Source: Symbiodinium microadriaticum (taxonomy: Eukaryota; Sar; Dinophyceae; Suessiales; Symbiodiniaceae). Taken from it: a DNA stretch of 64,000 nucleotides. The first letter of the stretch is position 1. Every line of letters begins with the position of its first letter. Where the stretch lies: contig LSRX01000429.1 in assembly GCA_001939145.1 (NCBI GenBank), positions 404,944 to 468,943 of the forward strand, in the 5' to 3' direction. The notes beneath the pieces were generated by a model. It saw only the letters and a program-made list of their open reading frames with translations. It was not told the DNA's origin and did not search any database. Positions 56,601 through 64,000 of this stretch are shown here, piece after piece. Position numbers and translations under genes: made by a program.

Positions 56601-57393
56601 AGCAGCCAAGATCGTTCTGCCCGGTCGTCTTCCGTCATCCGCGTCATCAACAAATGCCGGTTGGCAGCAGACATGAAGCCGGCTTTGGCCTCTTGCCACC
56701 AGCATCCACCAGCGCCCAGACGCCGTTTCGTGAGTCCGATCGGCAGTGGCCAAGGCTACAAGGAGCCCATTTGGATTGCGCACTGCTGCAGCTACAACTA
56801 CAAGCAGAATGTGAAGATTGATGGAGGAGTCTTAGCTGCAGCATCTCACGCTGGGTTCCAGGTCAGGTTTCGCATTTGCGTTCGGATTGAGTCATGGAGC
56901 AGTTGTTCACCGACGCCGTCACTGAGCTGAAGGCGCTTCACACGACTTTCCGGCCTATGCTGGGCTTCGAGGCTTTCGGCTCTGGCCCAAGATGAGGTGG
57001 ACTGGGGCTTGGGCACCCCGGGAAAAGCTGCCGGTGCGTTTGCGGAAGGTTCCCGGAGGGCAGCGATTTGCTGTTTTCGGGCCCCCAAAAAGTTACAACT
57101 AAGTCATTTTGCTGAAGCAGCTGAAAAGTTACATCAAAGAGAAAAAAAGTTACAAAATGTTCTACCGGTTCCCGGACCACATCTGCTCTCCGCTACATAT
57201 TGAATCAGGCAAGCCCTGTTGACATCTATCGAATCTATCGACCACCTGCATAGATTTCGAGCATCATGTTGCCGGCGATGGCAGGAGTGACTTCAGTTCC
57301 GGAGCCGGCAATGCCTTGACAGGTGCAACTCTGATGGCAATGGCTGCTACATTGGTCAGCAGCTTGGCTGCCAGCGTAATGAGAATGAAGTGA
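47622..57393 (+). CDS. long coiled-coil gene of many very small exons
   Basis: Plus-strand series of small exons, nearly all encoding heptad-type helices: 47622-47816 (MRRQLEDQATELQGYPD), about 47930-48160, about 48327-48420 (LEQRIQTVVSDRIRTAASGF), about 48536-48620 (VLRDAALERLRALRTFGQ), 48704-48780, about 48968-49040, 49468-49545 (KELSHLAAEQMRLARAVDEN), about 49862-49985, about 50144-50230, about 50294-50471, 51112-51183, 51359-51417, 51528-51600, about 53772-53860, 54274-54343, 54412-54515, about 56896-56990, 57254-57393 (stop TGA). Several joins are phase-consistent: 51417 to 51528, and 54343 to 54412 completing a Leu codon. Donors include GTGAGT and GTGAGA. An in-frame TAA lies just upstream of ATG 47622. 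Not every exon was found. Function unknown; a cytoskeletal or scaffold role is inferred only from composition. Confidence 0.5.
48704..48780 (+). CDS. coiled-coil exon
   Basis: Encodes GVEVSKSTKAALRQQLQEEA and ERQAR. Short exon in the coiled-coil gene; too small to appear as a free-standing ORF. Confidence 0.45.
51112..51183 (+). CDS. coiled-coil exon with canonical donor
   Basis: 72 bases between CGCAG and GTGAGTGAG, encoding LEERSNALLDRGMGSVRESW. Confidence 0.5.
51359..51417 (+). CDS. coiled-coil exon
   Basis: 59 bases between CGGCAG and GTGAGA, encoding LQKLAQEVAERMDEGQAGR. Ends in phase 0 and joins in phase to the exon starting 51528 (ENQRLASAATEGRLLGQLES). Confidence 0.5.
52030..52130. 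repeat. GGTTC/GAACC pentamer block 1 with internal inversion
   Basis: GAACCGGAACCGGAACC runs into GCGGTTCGGTTCC, so the block can fold on itself. A second GGTTC block lies at 53615-53725. Confidence 0.75.
52252..52700. repeat. compound imperfect tandem repeats
   Basis: CCAAATAG.GGAAGAATCGGTG occurs three times (about 52253, 52345 and 52676). Between them lie degenerate ~60-bp units built on TTTTTGGCCTTTTGCCAGGC and TTTCCAAGCCCC. Confidence 0.7.
52690..52780. repeat. GA-rich simple repeat 1
   Basis: GAGAGA with CGAGAG and AAAGAG interruptions, immediately before the spliced-leader-like sequence. A second GA block lies at 53465-53610; minus-strand frames across both encode Ser/Leu low complexity. 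Confidence 0.85.
52781..52801 (+). other. relic of the dinoflagellate spliced leader (DinoSL)
   Basis: Matches the 21-base core of the conserved leader at 18 of 21 positions, with the last 15 bases (CCATTTTGGCTCAAG) exact. Known biology: this leader is trans-spliced onto nuclear mRNAs, and genomic copies at 5' ends of genes mark mRNAs that were reverse transcribed and reinserted. A degenerate spliced-leader RNA gene is less likely: the expected GG at the leader/intron junction is absent and no conserved downstream SL RNA sequence is visible. Confidence 0.6.
52862..52880 (+). other. possible second, decayed spliced-leader-like word
   Basis: CCGACGCATTTTGCTTAAG aligns to the leader with two single-base deletions and three substitutions. 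It lies 60 bases after the first relic, whereas known tandem relics are adjacent; may be chance. Confidence 0.2.
53465..53725. repeat. GA-rich repeat 2 followed by GGTTC block 2
   Basis: About 145 bp of GAGAGA variants followed by about 110 bp of GGTTC/CGGTTCC words, repeating the repeat types at 52030-52130 and 52690-52780. Confidence 0.8.
54274..54515 (+). CDS. two adjacent coiled-coil exons
   Basis: Exons 54274-54343 (VPALESRIDEARAAIKENR) and 54412-54515 (RSVAFYGIKDLAASAMNAFQ) with a 68-bp intron; GTAGCG donor, GGCAG acceptor, phase 1. Downstream donor GTGATT in phase 0. Confidence 0.5.
57254..57393 (+). CDS. terminal exon with hydrophobic C terminus
   Basis: After TGCATAG; encodes a Gly/Ser linker and then GATLMAMAATLVSSLAASVM before a basic end and TGA. 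One predicted membrane segment; if it belongs to the coiled-coil gene it would make a tail-anchored protein. Confidence 0.4.
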
Positions 57394-57399
57394 GGGGCC

Positions 57400-58730
57400 T
57401 TACACAGGCGGGTCAAGAGCCTGGGCCGGGGGCCGATCCTGGGCCTAGGAGTGGTGGCAAGGGCCAGCCATGCGGCACTGATGGCAACTGGCGCTGCCAA
57501 CAGCATGTGGACACCAAGTTCGAGGCCTCTGGCAAAATACAATATTTTGAATTTTGTGTCATGCTGGTTACTGTTCAATATATGTTTGAGATGATAGGGA
57601 GCCTCTAACATGAGGGCCCGGCACTGGAACTGAAGCTGGGACGTCTAGCGCCCGCACGATCACAACTTCCTCAACCCTGGCACTCACCCGGGCCCCCGCA
57701 ATGTCGTGAGCGGAGTCTGATCCAGAAGACCTAGACAGAGACGGCGCTTCGTGCCTTGCGCTTCTGACGAGGCAACTTTTGGAAGCCGTAGCGACTACTA
57801 CGCGTCTGGGACGGCAGCCTCGAAGTGAGACTGACGAGTCCTAGGACCCTAGCAGGCTTCAGAGTCGGTGCCGCCTTGGCTCAGGACATGAGCATGGTGG
57901 ATGGGTATACGCTGCCCTTCCAGCATCCCGGCGCCAGCATGATACGGAGATGTGAAACTCCGGGTGGGTGTTTCTGAGAAAATCCGGCAGCTCTATTCGA
58001 AGCATTGCGGTGCGCCATGGGTTTGGAAGACAGGGCCTTGTCCATAGTCGCGTCCAAGCCTTCTCGCACAGTAGAACTGACACCTTGCTTGCTTCAATCC
58101 TTCTGCTTGCCCTTTCCTGATTCCGATGTTATTTTGTACATGATTCTGTGATGGAGTGTGCTGTCTCCTGTGTACAGGAAAGGAGAGTACACGGGCGACC
58201 GAGGCTGAGGCTCCAGGGCTGCTCCATTCCAGGCCTCTTCGTTGAAGCTCTGGGCCTCCAAGGCTGCCCTTCAAAGCTTGTACGCACCTGAAAGGATTGG
58301 GCCGCTACTTGGATTGCTCGGATCTGACCCTCAACGCCTGCCCAGCCGCAAACAAGGATGGCGGTATCCAATTGTAGGGTCCTTCAATCGGCCCACATCC
58401 TGGCCTGGAAGTCTAGCACAGCCTCGCTATCTTTAGGCGCTTTCTGTGGAGCGTTTGTCCAGTTTTAGAAATGAGATCTCCGTCTCCGGAGGAGTACTAC
58501 AACGGAAAGCTGATGGGCTGCCACGCACGTGGCCGCCCTGGGCATGGCACGAGCACCTCGCAGGATGTGGCATTTGCATAGCTCTTGCGTCGGATTCAGG
58601 GTTCTTTCGGAACTGCGTGTTGTGCGTCATTGAAGTCGATAGATAGATAGGTAGCGATCTACCTGGCTAGGTAGATACATAGGCATGTAATTGGACAGGC
58701 AGACAGATGGATGGATAGATAGGTATCTAG
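57400..58730. other. no gene recognised
   Basis: Unique sequence with short overlapping frames on both strands; nothing domain-like, no repeats except AGATAGATAGGTAG words near 58640-58680. Confidence 0.4.
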
Positions 58731-58739
58731 GTGTGCCTG

Positions 58740-59060
58740 TACATCCATCCATCCATCATCCATCCATCCATCCATCCATCCATCCATCCATGCATGCATG
58801 CATGCATGCATGCATGCATCCATCCATCCATCNTACATCCATCCATCCATCATCCATCCATCCATCCATCCATCCATCCATCCATGCATGCATGCATGCA
58901 TGCATGCATGCATCCATCCATCCATCCATCCATCCATCCATGCATGCATGCATGCATGCATGCATGCATCCATCCATCCATCCATCCATCCATCCATCCA
59001 TCCATCCATCCATCCATCCATCCATCTATCCACGCATGCATGCATGCATCCAGCCATCCA
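58740..59060. repeat. alternating CATC and ATGC tetranucleotide array
   Basis: Blocks of CATC repeats alternate with blocks of ATGC repeats several times, giving a higher-order period of about 60-100 bp; an N at 58833 marks an assembly join. Open frames across it are artefacts. Confidence 0.9.
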
Positions 59061-59084
59061 TGCATGCACGCATGTATTAATGTT

Positions 59085-59850
59085 AATACAGGTCTGAATA
59101 TTTGTACTAATGATTATACTATTGATATTACATGAATACTCATACTCCCACGAACACTAATACTCATAACAGTGATACTAGAACTAGTATTCATATCAAG
59201 ATTAAATGCTACTATTAAATCTAATACGAAATTCGACAGTAATACCGATGCAAGTATTACTGCGAATACGATTCATATTAATATTTATGCTAACGCTGTT
59301 ATTAATGCTAATGCCAATACTTATGCTAGTACCCATTAACACGCCTGCGAATGCTAATGCGCATACTCTCATGGCTGCCAATGACATACTATTACCAATG
59401 CTAGTACTGACATGGATAATGATGAAAACTCAAGTTAATATTAGTAGTAGTACGAATATTAACGCTTACATTAAGGCTGATATGACTATGACAACACGAG
59501 TACTAATATTAGCATTCATACTCCTACGAATACCAAATAACCATATTCACATTGGTATTAAAATGTATAGTAATACCACTATTAAGAGATACATGCATAT
59601 ACTAATGTATAACATTATACATATGGTTATATAGCAATACAAACACGAATGCATTCATGTACTAATCTATTACTATTGTCACATTCCCTTATACCAGTAT
59701 GCTAATATACGACTCCAGCCATGTATGAACATACCAATATACTAATATACCAATACTGCGATGTACAATTATGCTGGTACATAAATATAGTACTATACCA
59801 ACATATTGATATACACGAATATAGTCATGTTCGCATATACAAGTATAATA
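59085..59850. repeat. degenerate AATACT-type hexamer array
   Basis: Same word set as 7850-8480 (AATACTCATAC, CGAATA, TATTAAT, ACTAGTATT) over about 760 bp. AT-rich, noncoding. Confidence 0.75.
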
Positions 59851-59944
59851 GCATAATCGCAGCACTAAACTTAGAGGCAGCAACAAGGCTGAGTCAAGAC
59901 TAAGATTAAGACTAAGATTAAGATTTGGTCTAGGAGCTTTGCAT

Positions 59945-60300
59945 GCACGTGTGCAAATTTCCCAAAACTGCAAACAATTCTACAAGTTCCAGAATTTTCT
60001 AAATCTCGAGAATTCCAAACAATCCAAAAAATTTCAACAAGTGCAAACTTTCCAAAAAAATCCAAAATTCCTACCCCTAGCCTTTCAGAATTTTTCCAAA
60101 ATTTCCAGAAAGTCTAAAATGTCAACAATTTCCAAAAATCTATGCACTAACTGGCAGAGTCGGTCCTTAACATTGGGGGCAGAATTTTGGACATTATGGA
60201 AATGGAATTTTTGGAAGCTAAGGGGAGGAATTTTGGAATTTTTTGGGGAAATGCTGGCAAGTTAGGGGGAATTTGGGATTTTGGAATTGAGTTTGGGAGA
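59945..60300. repeat. degenerate TTCCAAAATT-type array that inverts midway
   Basis: CCAAAATTCC/AATTTTCC words up to about 60140, then the complementary GGAATTTTGG/GGGAATTTGGG words from about 60180 to 60300, so the two halves can pair. Confidence 0.65.
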
Positions 60301-60337
60301 TCATGCCTGGAGACGGGCATGGTCTGTCATGGGGGGG

Positions 60338-60540
60338 CAGACCATATATACATATACATATACATATACATATATATATATATATATGTATATACACAGA
60401 GAGATATATACATGTATATGTATATACATACTCAATCTATACGTGTGTGTTTGAGCGCCTTAATACATGCACACGTGTATGTGTGTGTATAAATGACTCT
60501 ATATATACATACATATATATATATATATATAAACACGTTG
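60338..60540. repeat. ATAC/TA microsatellite cluster
   Basis: CATATACATATA runs around 60341-60430 and TATATATA around 60500-60530, preceded by a GGTCTG...CAGACC hairpin (about 60320-60343). Confidence 0.8.
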
Positions 60541-60544
60541 TGTG

Positions 60545-62150
60545 TATCGGTGTATCTGTACATCGGGCCAAGCTATGTTTCGGCGCGACTTGGCTGGCTT
60601 TTGGGCTCTGTCAGGCTAGTGGGAGGGGTGTGAAGTGTGAAGACACGTGGCATTTCCTTGGACCTAGAGTCGAGGCTTGGAGGGACTGCATTGACTCCAG
60701 ATCCCGATGATTAGGCCAGGAGGCGCACGAACAGTTAGCATTAGGTCGGTCGTCAAGCTTATTCTGAGGAAGCCGCTTGGCTTGGGAGGCAGTTGCAAGA
60801 AGGACGCAGAAATCACAGGAACTTGCAGGGAGGCTTCACAGTTCTCCATGCTATTTCTACATGTTTTTGTGGATCGACGCTGCAGTGAAACAGTTCCCCC
60901 AAAGTGTGTGTGTTCTTTTTTGCCGAGGTGAGTACATCCACTTAGTTCACAGGCTGTGTCCGAAGACCTATGCCTTCGACCTGGACGATAGCCGCTCGTG
61001 GAAAAATTAAAAAGCAGTGCGGCCCAGAACAGCATGTGGTAAGAGGCGCTCCGAAGCATTTGGGCAATAGGGGAGGGAGAGAGAGAGAGAGAGACAGAGA
61101 TAGAGAGAGAGACTCCCTCTGACGGGTTCCTGGGACACGCTAAATCAACATCCTGAATACAAGCTCTGTCTAAGCGGGCGAGCCAAAGCCATGCTTTCAC
61201 AATCCCTTCAAAGCCCCATACACACAAGGGCGCCCTGCTGGCCGGGGGATTTCGCACTTCCTGTGGAAGAAGAGGGGGCGTTCCCCGAAGAGAGAGAGAG
61301 AGAGAGAGGGCGCTGAATGTTAGAAGTTCGCGGCCAGCCTGGCCTGAGGCAACGGAAATCACAATTGTCCGCATGGCACCACCTATGAGCTCACCTTCTT
61401 GTGCCCTGATGCATAGCGGCCCATCGAGGCAGAAGTCGCCGGAAGGCAGAAATCCCTCTGCCGCAGCAGGTTATGCAGGATCTTTAATTGGTCGGCTTCT
61501 CAAGCTGGAGCTCGCAAGGAATAATCATGTCGGCGTGCAATATCTCGGCTTGAATTTCTCATCCAACCGAGAAGACTCTGTTTGCGATTAGATGGCAGAG
61601 CTGGCTTCGGGGAGAGACTCTGGCTTGTAGAAGTCATTAATTCGCGCCGTTTGAACATGCATAGAATGTGCGCTTGCTGTCTCAAGTGCAGCTCAGTGTA
61701 TCGTCTCTCGTCTGCACTTTGATTTTGATCTCCGGCCCATGGGGCCGTTGAGTCATATTTTGGCATTGACGAGAGCTGGCGCCTGCGAATCTTGCAATTT
61801 ATTGACCTTTCCCGACTGTTCCAGTCGGAAGCTGGCTACGCCGCTGGCGACCAGCCGGGCCACGCTTGACAGCACAGCACACCAGAACATCAGGACGTTG
61901 AGATACGGGAGCCTCTGATGCTGTTCTCGTGTGCTGTTGCGATTTTCTGGCTGCGTGGACAAAGGCAGACAAAAAGCAACCTCTTCCACTGACTTGGAGA
62001 AGCTGCAGTGTTGTCTCACGAAGATACAATCAGCAAAGTGACGCTACCATACTTGAGGCCGCGCGTGTGGGGCCTCTTCAAGGATTCGAACGGTTGGCTT
62101 GGTCGGCCGGATTGAGGCATCAGATGAGGAGAATTAGATTCATGAGTGCA
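60545..62150. other. no convincing gene; GA microsatellites
   Basis: GA repeats at about 61075-61112 and 61283-61310. The long minus-strand frame crossing them (60664-61374) owes its length to the repeats. A plus-strand frame (61373-61591) is protein-like but short. Confidence 0.4.
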
Positions 62151-62158
62151 AACAGTAA

Positions 62159-62908
62159 ATGACCGTCTCAGATGTGGATGCTGATAGCATTCTGGGGAAG
62201 TTCATGGAAAGGCAATCCGGCAGAGATCGGCAGAGTCTACGATCTGCAGCATCAATCAAGGAGGGACGCAGGATGACATGCTTGCTGAAACAATGGTCTA
62301 TTCCGTTCCCTGTTCGGCTCGGCAAATTTACTCGTGCTGTAATGTCTGCTCCCTCAGACCTTCGCTGCTTGAGAGAGTGTGAGGACGAGGTCTGTGACAT
62401 CATGAGCAGAGTGTCCCATTTTTGTTTTGGTGTCATAAGGGCGTCCTGCTCGATTGCCTGTGAACTTATGAAGATGGTTGAGCGATTGTTTCTGCATGTA
62501 ATTTGCCTGCGAAACTCGAGCATAGCTGTCGACTCGATCCGCAGCTTCACCAATTTAACGACCGACCTCTGTCTAGCCCCCTGCAAAGGCTTAGGTGACT
62601 TTCCCCAGCTTCCTTGGGAGACGCCCTTTCACCTCAAGGTTCGCATTTGGACCTGCGAGTTCATAGCACTAATGAGTTGCAGCAGGCAGGCTCGAACACC
62701 CTTGGTAGCCCTTCGTAACCCTGGCGAGACACGAGTCACAAAGATTGACCGCTCGCCTTTGGAGTGCACAACCCACCCTCGTCGTGTGGAGATTGAAGTG
62801 GGCGCTTCTGCTGCGCTTGCAGCCTCTTTGGTCCCCACGCAGCCGTCTGGAAAGCTGGCACAGCTTCCGACAACTATGTCGTCCATCGGCATCAACACTG
62901 AACCATGA
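62159..62908 (+). CDS. hypothetical 249-residue protein
   Basis: Uninterrupted ORF from an ATG preceded directly by an in-frame TAA, ending TGA. Mixed codon use without repeats; Cys-containing hydrophobic stretch around residues 75-120 (CFGVIRASCSIACELMKMVE). No domain recognised. Antisense frames of 148 and 117 codons overlap, which lowers certainty; it may be an exon and not a whole gene. Confidence 0.4.
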   Translation: MTVSDVDADSILGKFMERQSGRDRQSLRSAASIKEGRRMTCLLKQWSIPFPVRLGKFTRAVMSAPSDLRCLRECEDEVCDIMSRVSHFCFGVIRASCSIACELMKMVERLFLHVICLRNSSIAVDSIRSFTNLTTDLCLAPCKGLGDFPQLPWETPFHLKVRIWTCEFIALMSCSRQARTPLVALRNPGETRVTKIDRSPLECTTHPRRVEIEVGASAALAASLVPTQPSGKLAQLPTTMSSIGINTEP

Positions 62909-63191
62909 TTTAGTGGGGACCCCTCTGAGAGGGGACAGAAAATAGAATTTGCCAATAGAAACTGATGGTTGGATAGCAAGGCCTATCAGCAAACGCTGGC
63001 AAGCCTTAGCAGAGCCTAGCAACCTTAGTAATTAGTTTGGTTTGTCCGTGAGGATTGCAACGCCCTGCACAGGACTTTGAGCACTAGCACAGTTTAGCAG
63101 CGCTCTCCAAAGCTTGTAACTTTGGTAGTTCTTGCTTTGATCTGGCCTTCCTTGTCATGAGGGACACTTTACTAATCCGCGCCGGCATTGC

Positions 63192-63301
63192 GCGAGTGTG
63201 CGAGTCGAACCCGTTCGCATGCAGGGCTGTAGGCTAAAGGCGTAAGGTCTTGGACAAATCTTAGAGTGTTTGCGTTCAGCCTTCTAAGCCATGACGCTCG
63301 C
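63192..63301 (-). other. tRNA-like A box and B box pair
   Basis: On the minus strand TGGCTTAGAAGG (63280-63291) fits the A box and GGTTCGACTCG (63200-63210 region) fits the B box; outer 7-mers GCGAGCG and CACTCGC can pair at six of seven positions. Spacing between boxes (about 68) and three extra bases before the A box do not fit a standard tRNA, so a tRNA-derived SINE head or pseudo-tRNA is more likely. Confidence 0.25.
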
Positions 63302-63577
63302 CCTCATCAAGCATTTGGGTCACGAAAGTCCGCACCCACGGTGCCACACTTACTCCCACTTGTATGACGCCCGTCCCCATCATCGGGTGTCGTGCTGACA
63401 AATGACTTCACCATTTGCAGATGAGACATCATATGCATGGCGTTAGCAAGGCCGTGCATTCCCACGGTTACTCCCGATCACAGCCACTTCACCCATCTCG
63501 CTTTGCACCGTCCATCAGGCAGGACCTGTTCTTCGCTGTCTTCTCCACAAGACAGTGGTAAAGCCGAAGTAATGCCT

Positions 63578-63958
63578 TTACCAAGTGTAGCCTCGCGAAA
63601 CAACCCACCACTTCCCTGAACCCCATGGGCTGCACCATGGCATCCCGGGGCTCATCTGCCGAGCCTTGGCCGCTTCCGCGATGCTTCCCGGAGCGCCTGG
63701 CCGAGGCACAGTTTGCAGGGGCTTTGGGCACCAATCATTTTGAGAGCATGAACGCCGTTTCTGTTGCTTGCTTGCTTCTCTTGCGGGACGGGGCTGTGCT
63801 TTGGCGGGTGTCCCTCGAGACGGAGCAGCGTAGAAGCAAAGAGGGAAATCTTGTAAGGCCCTGCCTCCAAAGCTGGGAAAGTCACCTACGTCTCCAAGCA
63901 ATGCCTCGTGGACGCTTGCACCAGGCACGGGCTGCGGCATCGTCGTCTTTGCGCCCAT
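63578..63958 (-). CDS. candidate exon near the window edge
   Basis: Minus-strand open stretch of 126 codons starting ATG, with GASVHEALLGDVGDFPSFGG near its start; protein-like at the N-terminal half, less so later. Could continue beyond the window. No family recognised. Confidence 0.25.
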   Translation of the reverse strand: MGAKTTMPQPVPGASVHEALLGDVGDFPSFGGRALQDFPLCFYAAPSRGTPAKAQPRPAREASKQQKRRSCSQNDWCPKPLQTVPRPGAPGSIAEAAKARQMSPGMPWCSPWGSGKWWVVSRGYTW

Positions 63959-64000
63959 GCGTGCTTCTGACCACGGGCGCCATGAACCCGCCCCACAAGG

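Noticed and set aside
58740-59060. CRISPR-like alternation of repeat and spacer
   Set aside because: Both parts are simple tetranucleotides, there are no unique spacers and no cas genes, and the genome is eukaryotic.
58659-59135. His/Pro/Ser- and Met/Asp/Trp-rich frames up to 136 codons
   Set aside because: Pure translation of CATC/ATGC tetranucleotides.
60664-61374. 236-codon minus-strand frame
   Set aside because: Its length depends on two GA microsatellites read as Ser/Leu; the remainder has no domain and overlaps plus-strand frames.

Overview
This window looks like draft nuclear DNA from a dinoflagellate, most likely a member of the Symbiodiniaceae or a close relative. Five observations support that. 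(1) Tracts of TTTAGGG/CCCTAAA telomere-type repeat are scattered through the interior of the left half. (2) The spliced genes use non-canonical introns (GC-AG and apparent GA-AG beside GT-AG), often with the same few bases repeated at donor and acceptor. (3) One gene matches, as I recall it, a protein family expanded in Symbiodiniaceae (hallmarks YGDTARYGQGYDQ and TQIKGDWEYHYQTW). (4) Another gene has repeated MKRPAA motifs in acidic tracts, common in dinoflagellate proteins. (5) A relic of the dinoflagellate trans-spliced leader ends in an exact CCATTTTGGCTCAAG. No database search was possible; family statements are from memory and exon models are hand-made.

Layout. 1-21.6 kb: no convincing gene. 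It is a patchwork of degenerate telomere-type tracts in both orientations, at least five kinds of 90-120 bp palindromic (MITE-like) elements with several copies each, microsatellites and short unique segments. 21.6-28.4 kb, minus strand: a gene of about 19 exons encoding the expanded family, with a Lys/Ser repeat region, coiled coils and a transposase-like core. 28.4-32.1 kb: unresolved, with an N gap. 32.2-35.0 kb, minus strand: a multi-exon gene for an acidic, MKRPAA-containing nuclear-looking protein. 35-44.1 kb: exon-scale open stretches on both strands that I could not assemble. 44.3-46.1 kb, plus: one uninterrupted ORF for a TPR plus 2-oxoglutarate/Fe(II) dioxygenase-like protein, followed by an exon-like ORF (46.15-46.71 kb). 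47.6-57.4 kb, plus: a long coiled-coil gene of many very small exons, carrying in its middle GA-rich and GGTTC-rich repeats and the spliced-leader relic. 57.4-62.1 kb: mainly microsatellite-type arrays. 62.16-62.91 kb: a 249-residue ORF of unknown function. 63-64 kb: a tRNA-like A/B box pair and a weak exon candidate.

No pathway links the genes. The main signals are genome-structural: short palindromic element families, interior telomere repeats that fade out from left to right, non-canonical introns, and a possible retroposed-mRNA footprint. Single Ns at 2212, 7160, 13807, 27413 and 58833, mostly beside repeats, and the ~100-N run at 29524-29624 mark assembly joins, so repeat lengths there are unreliable.
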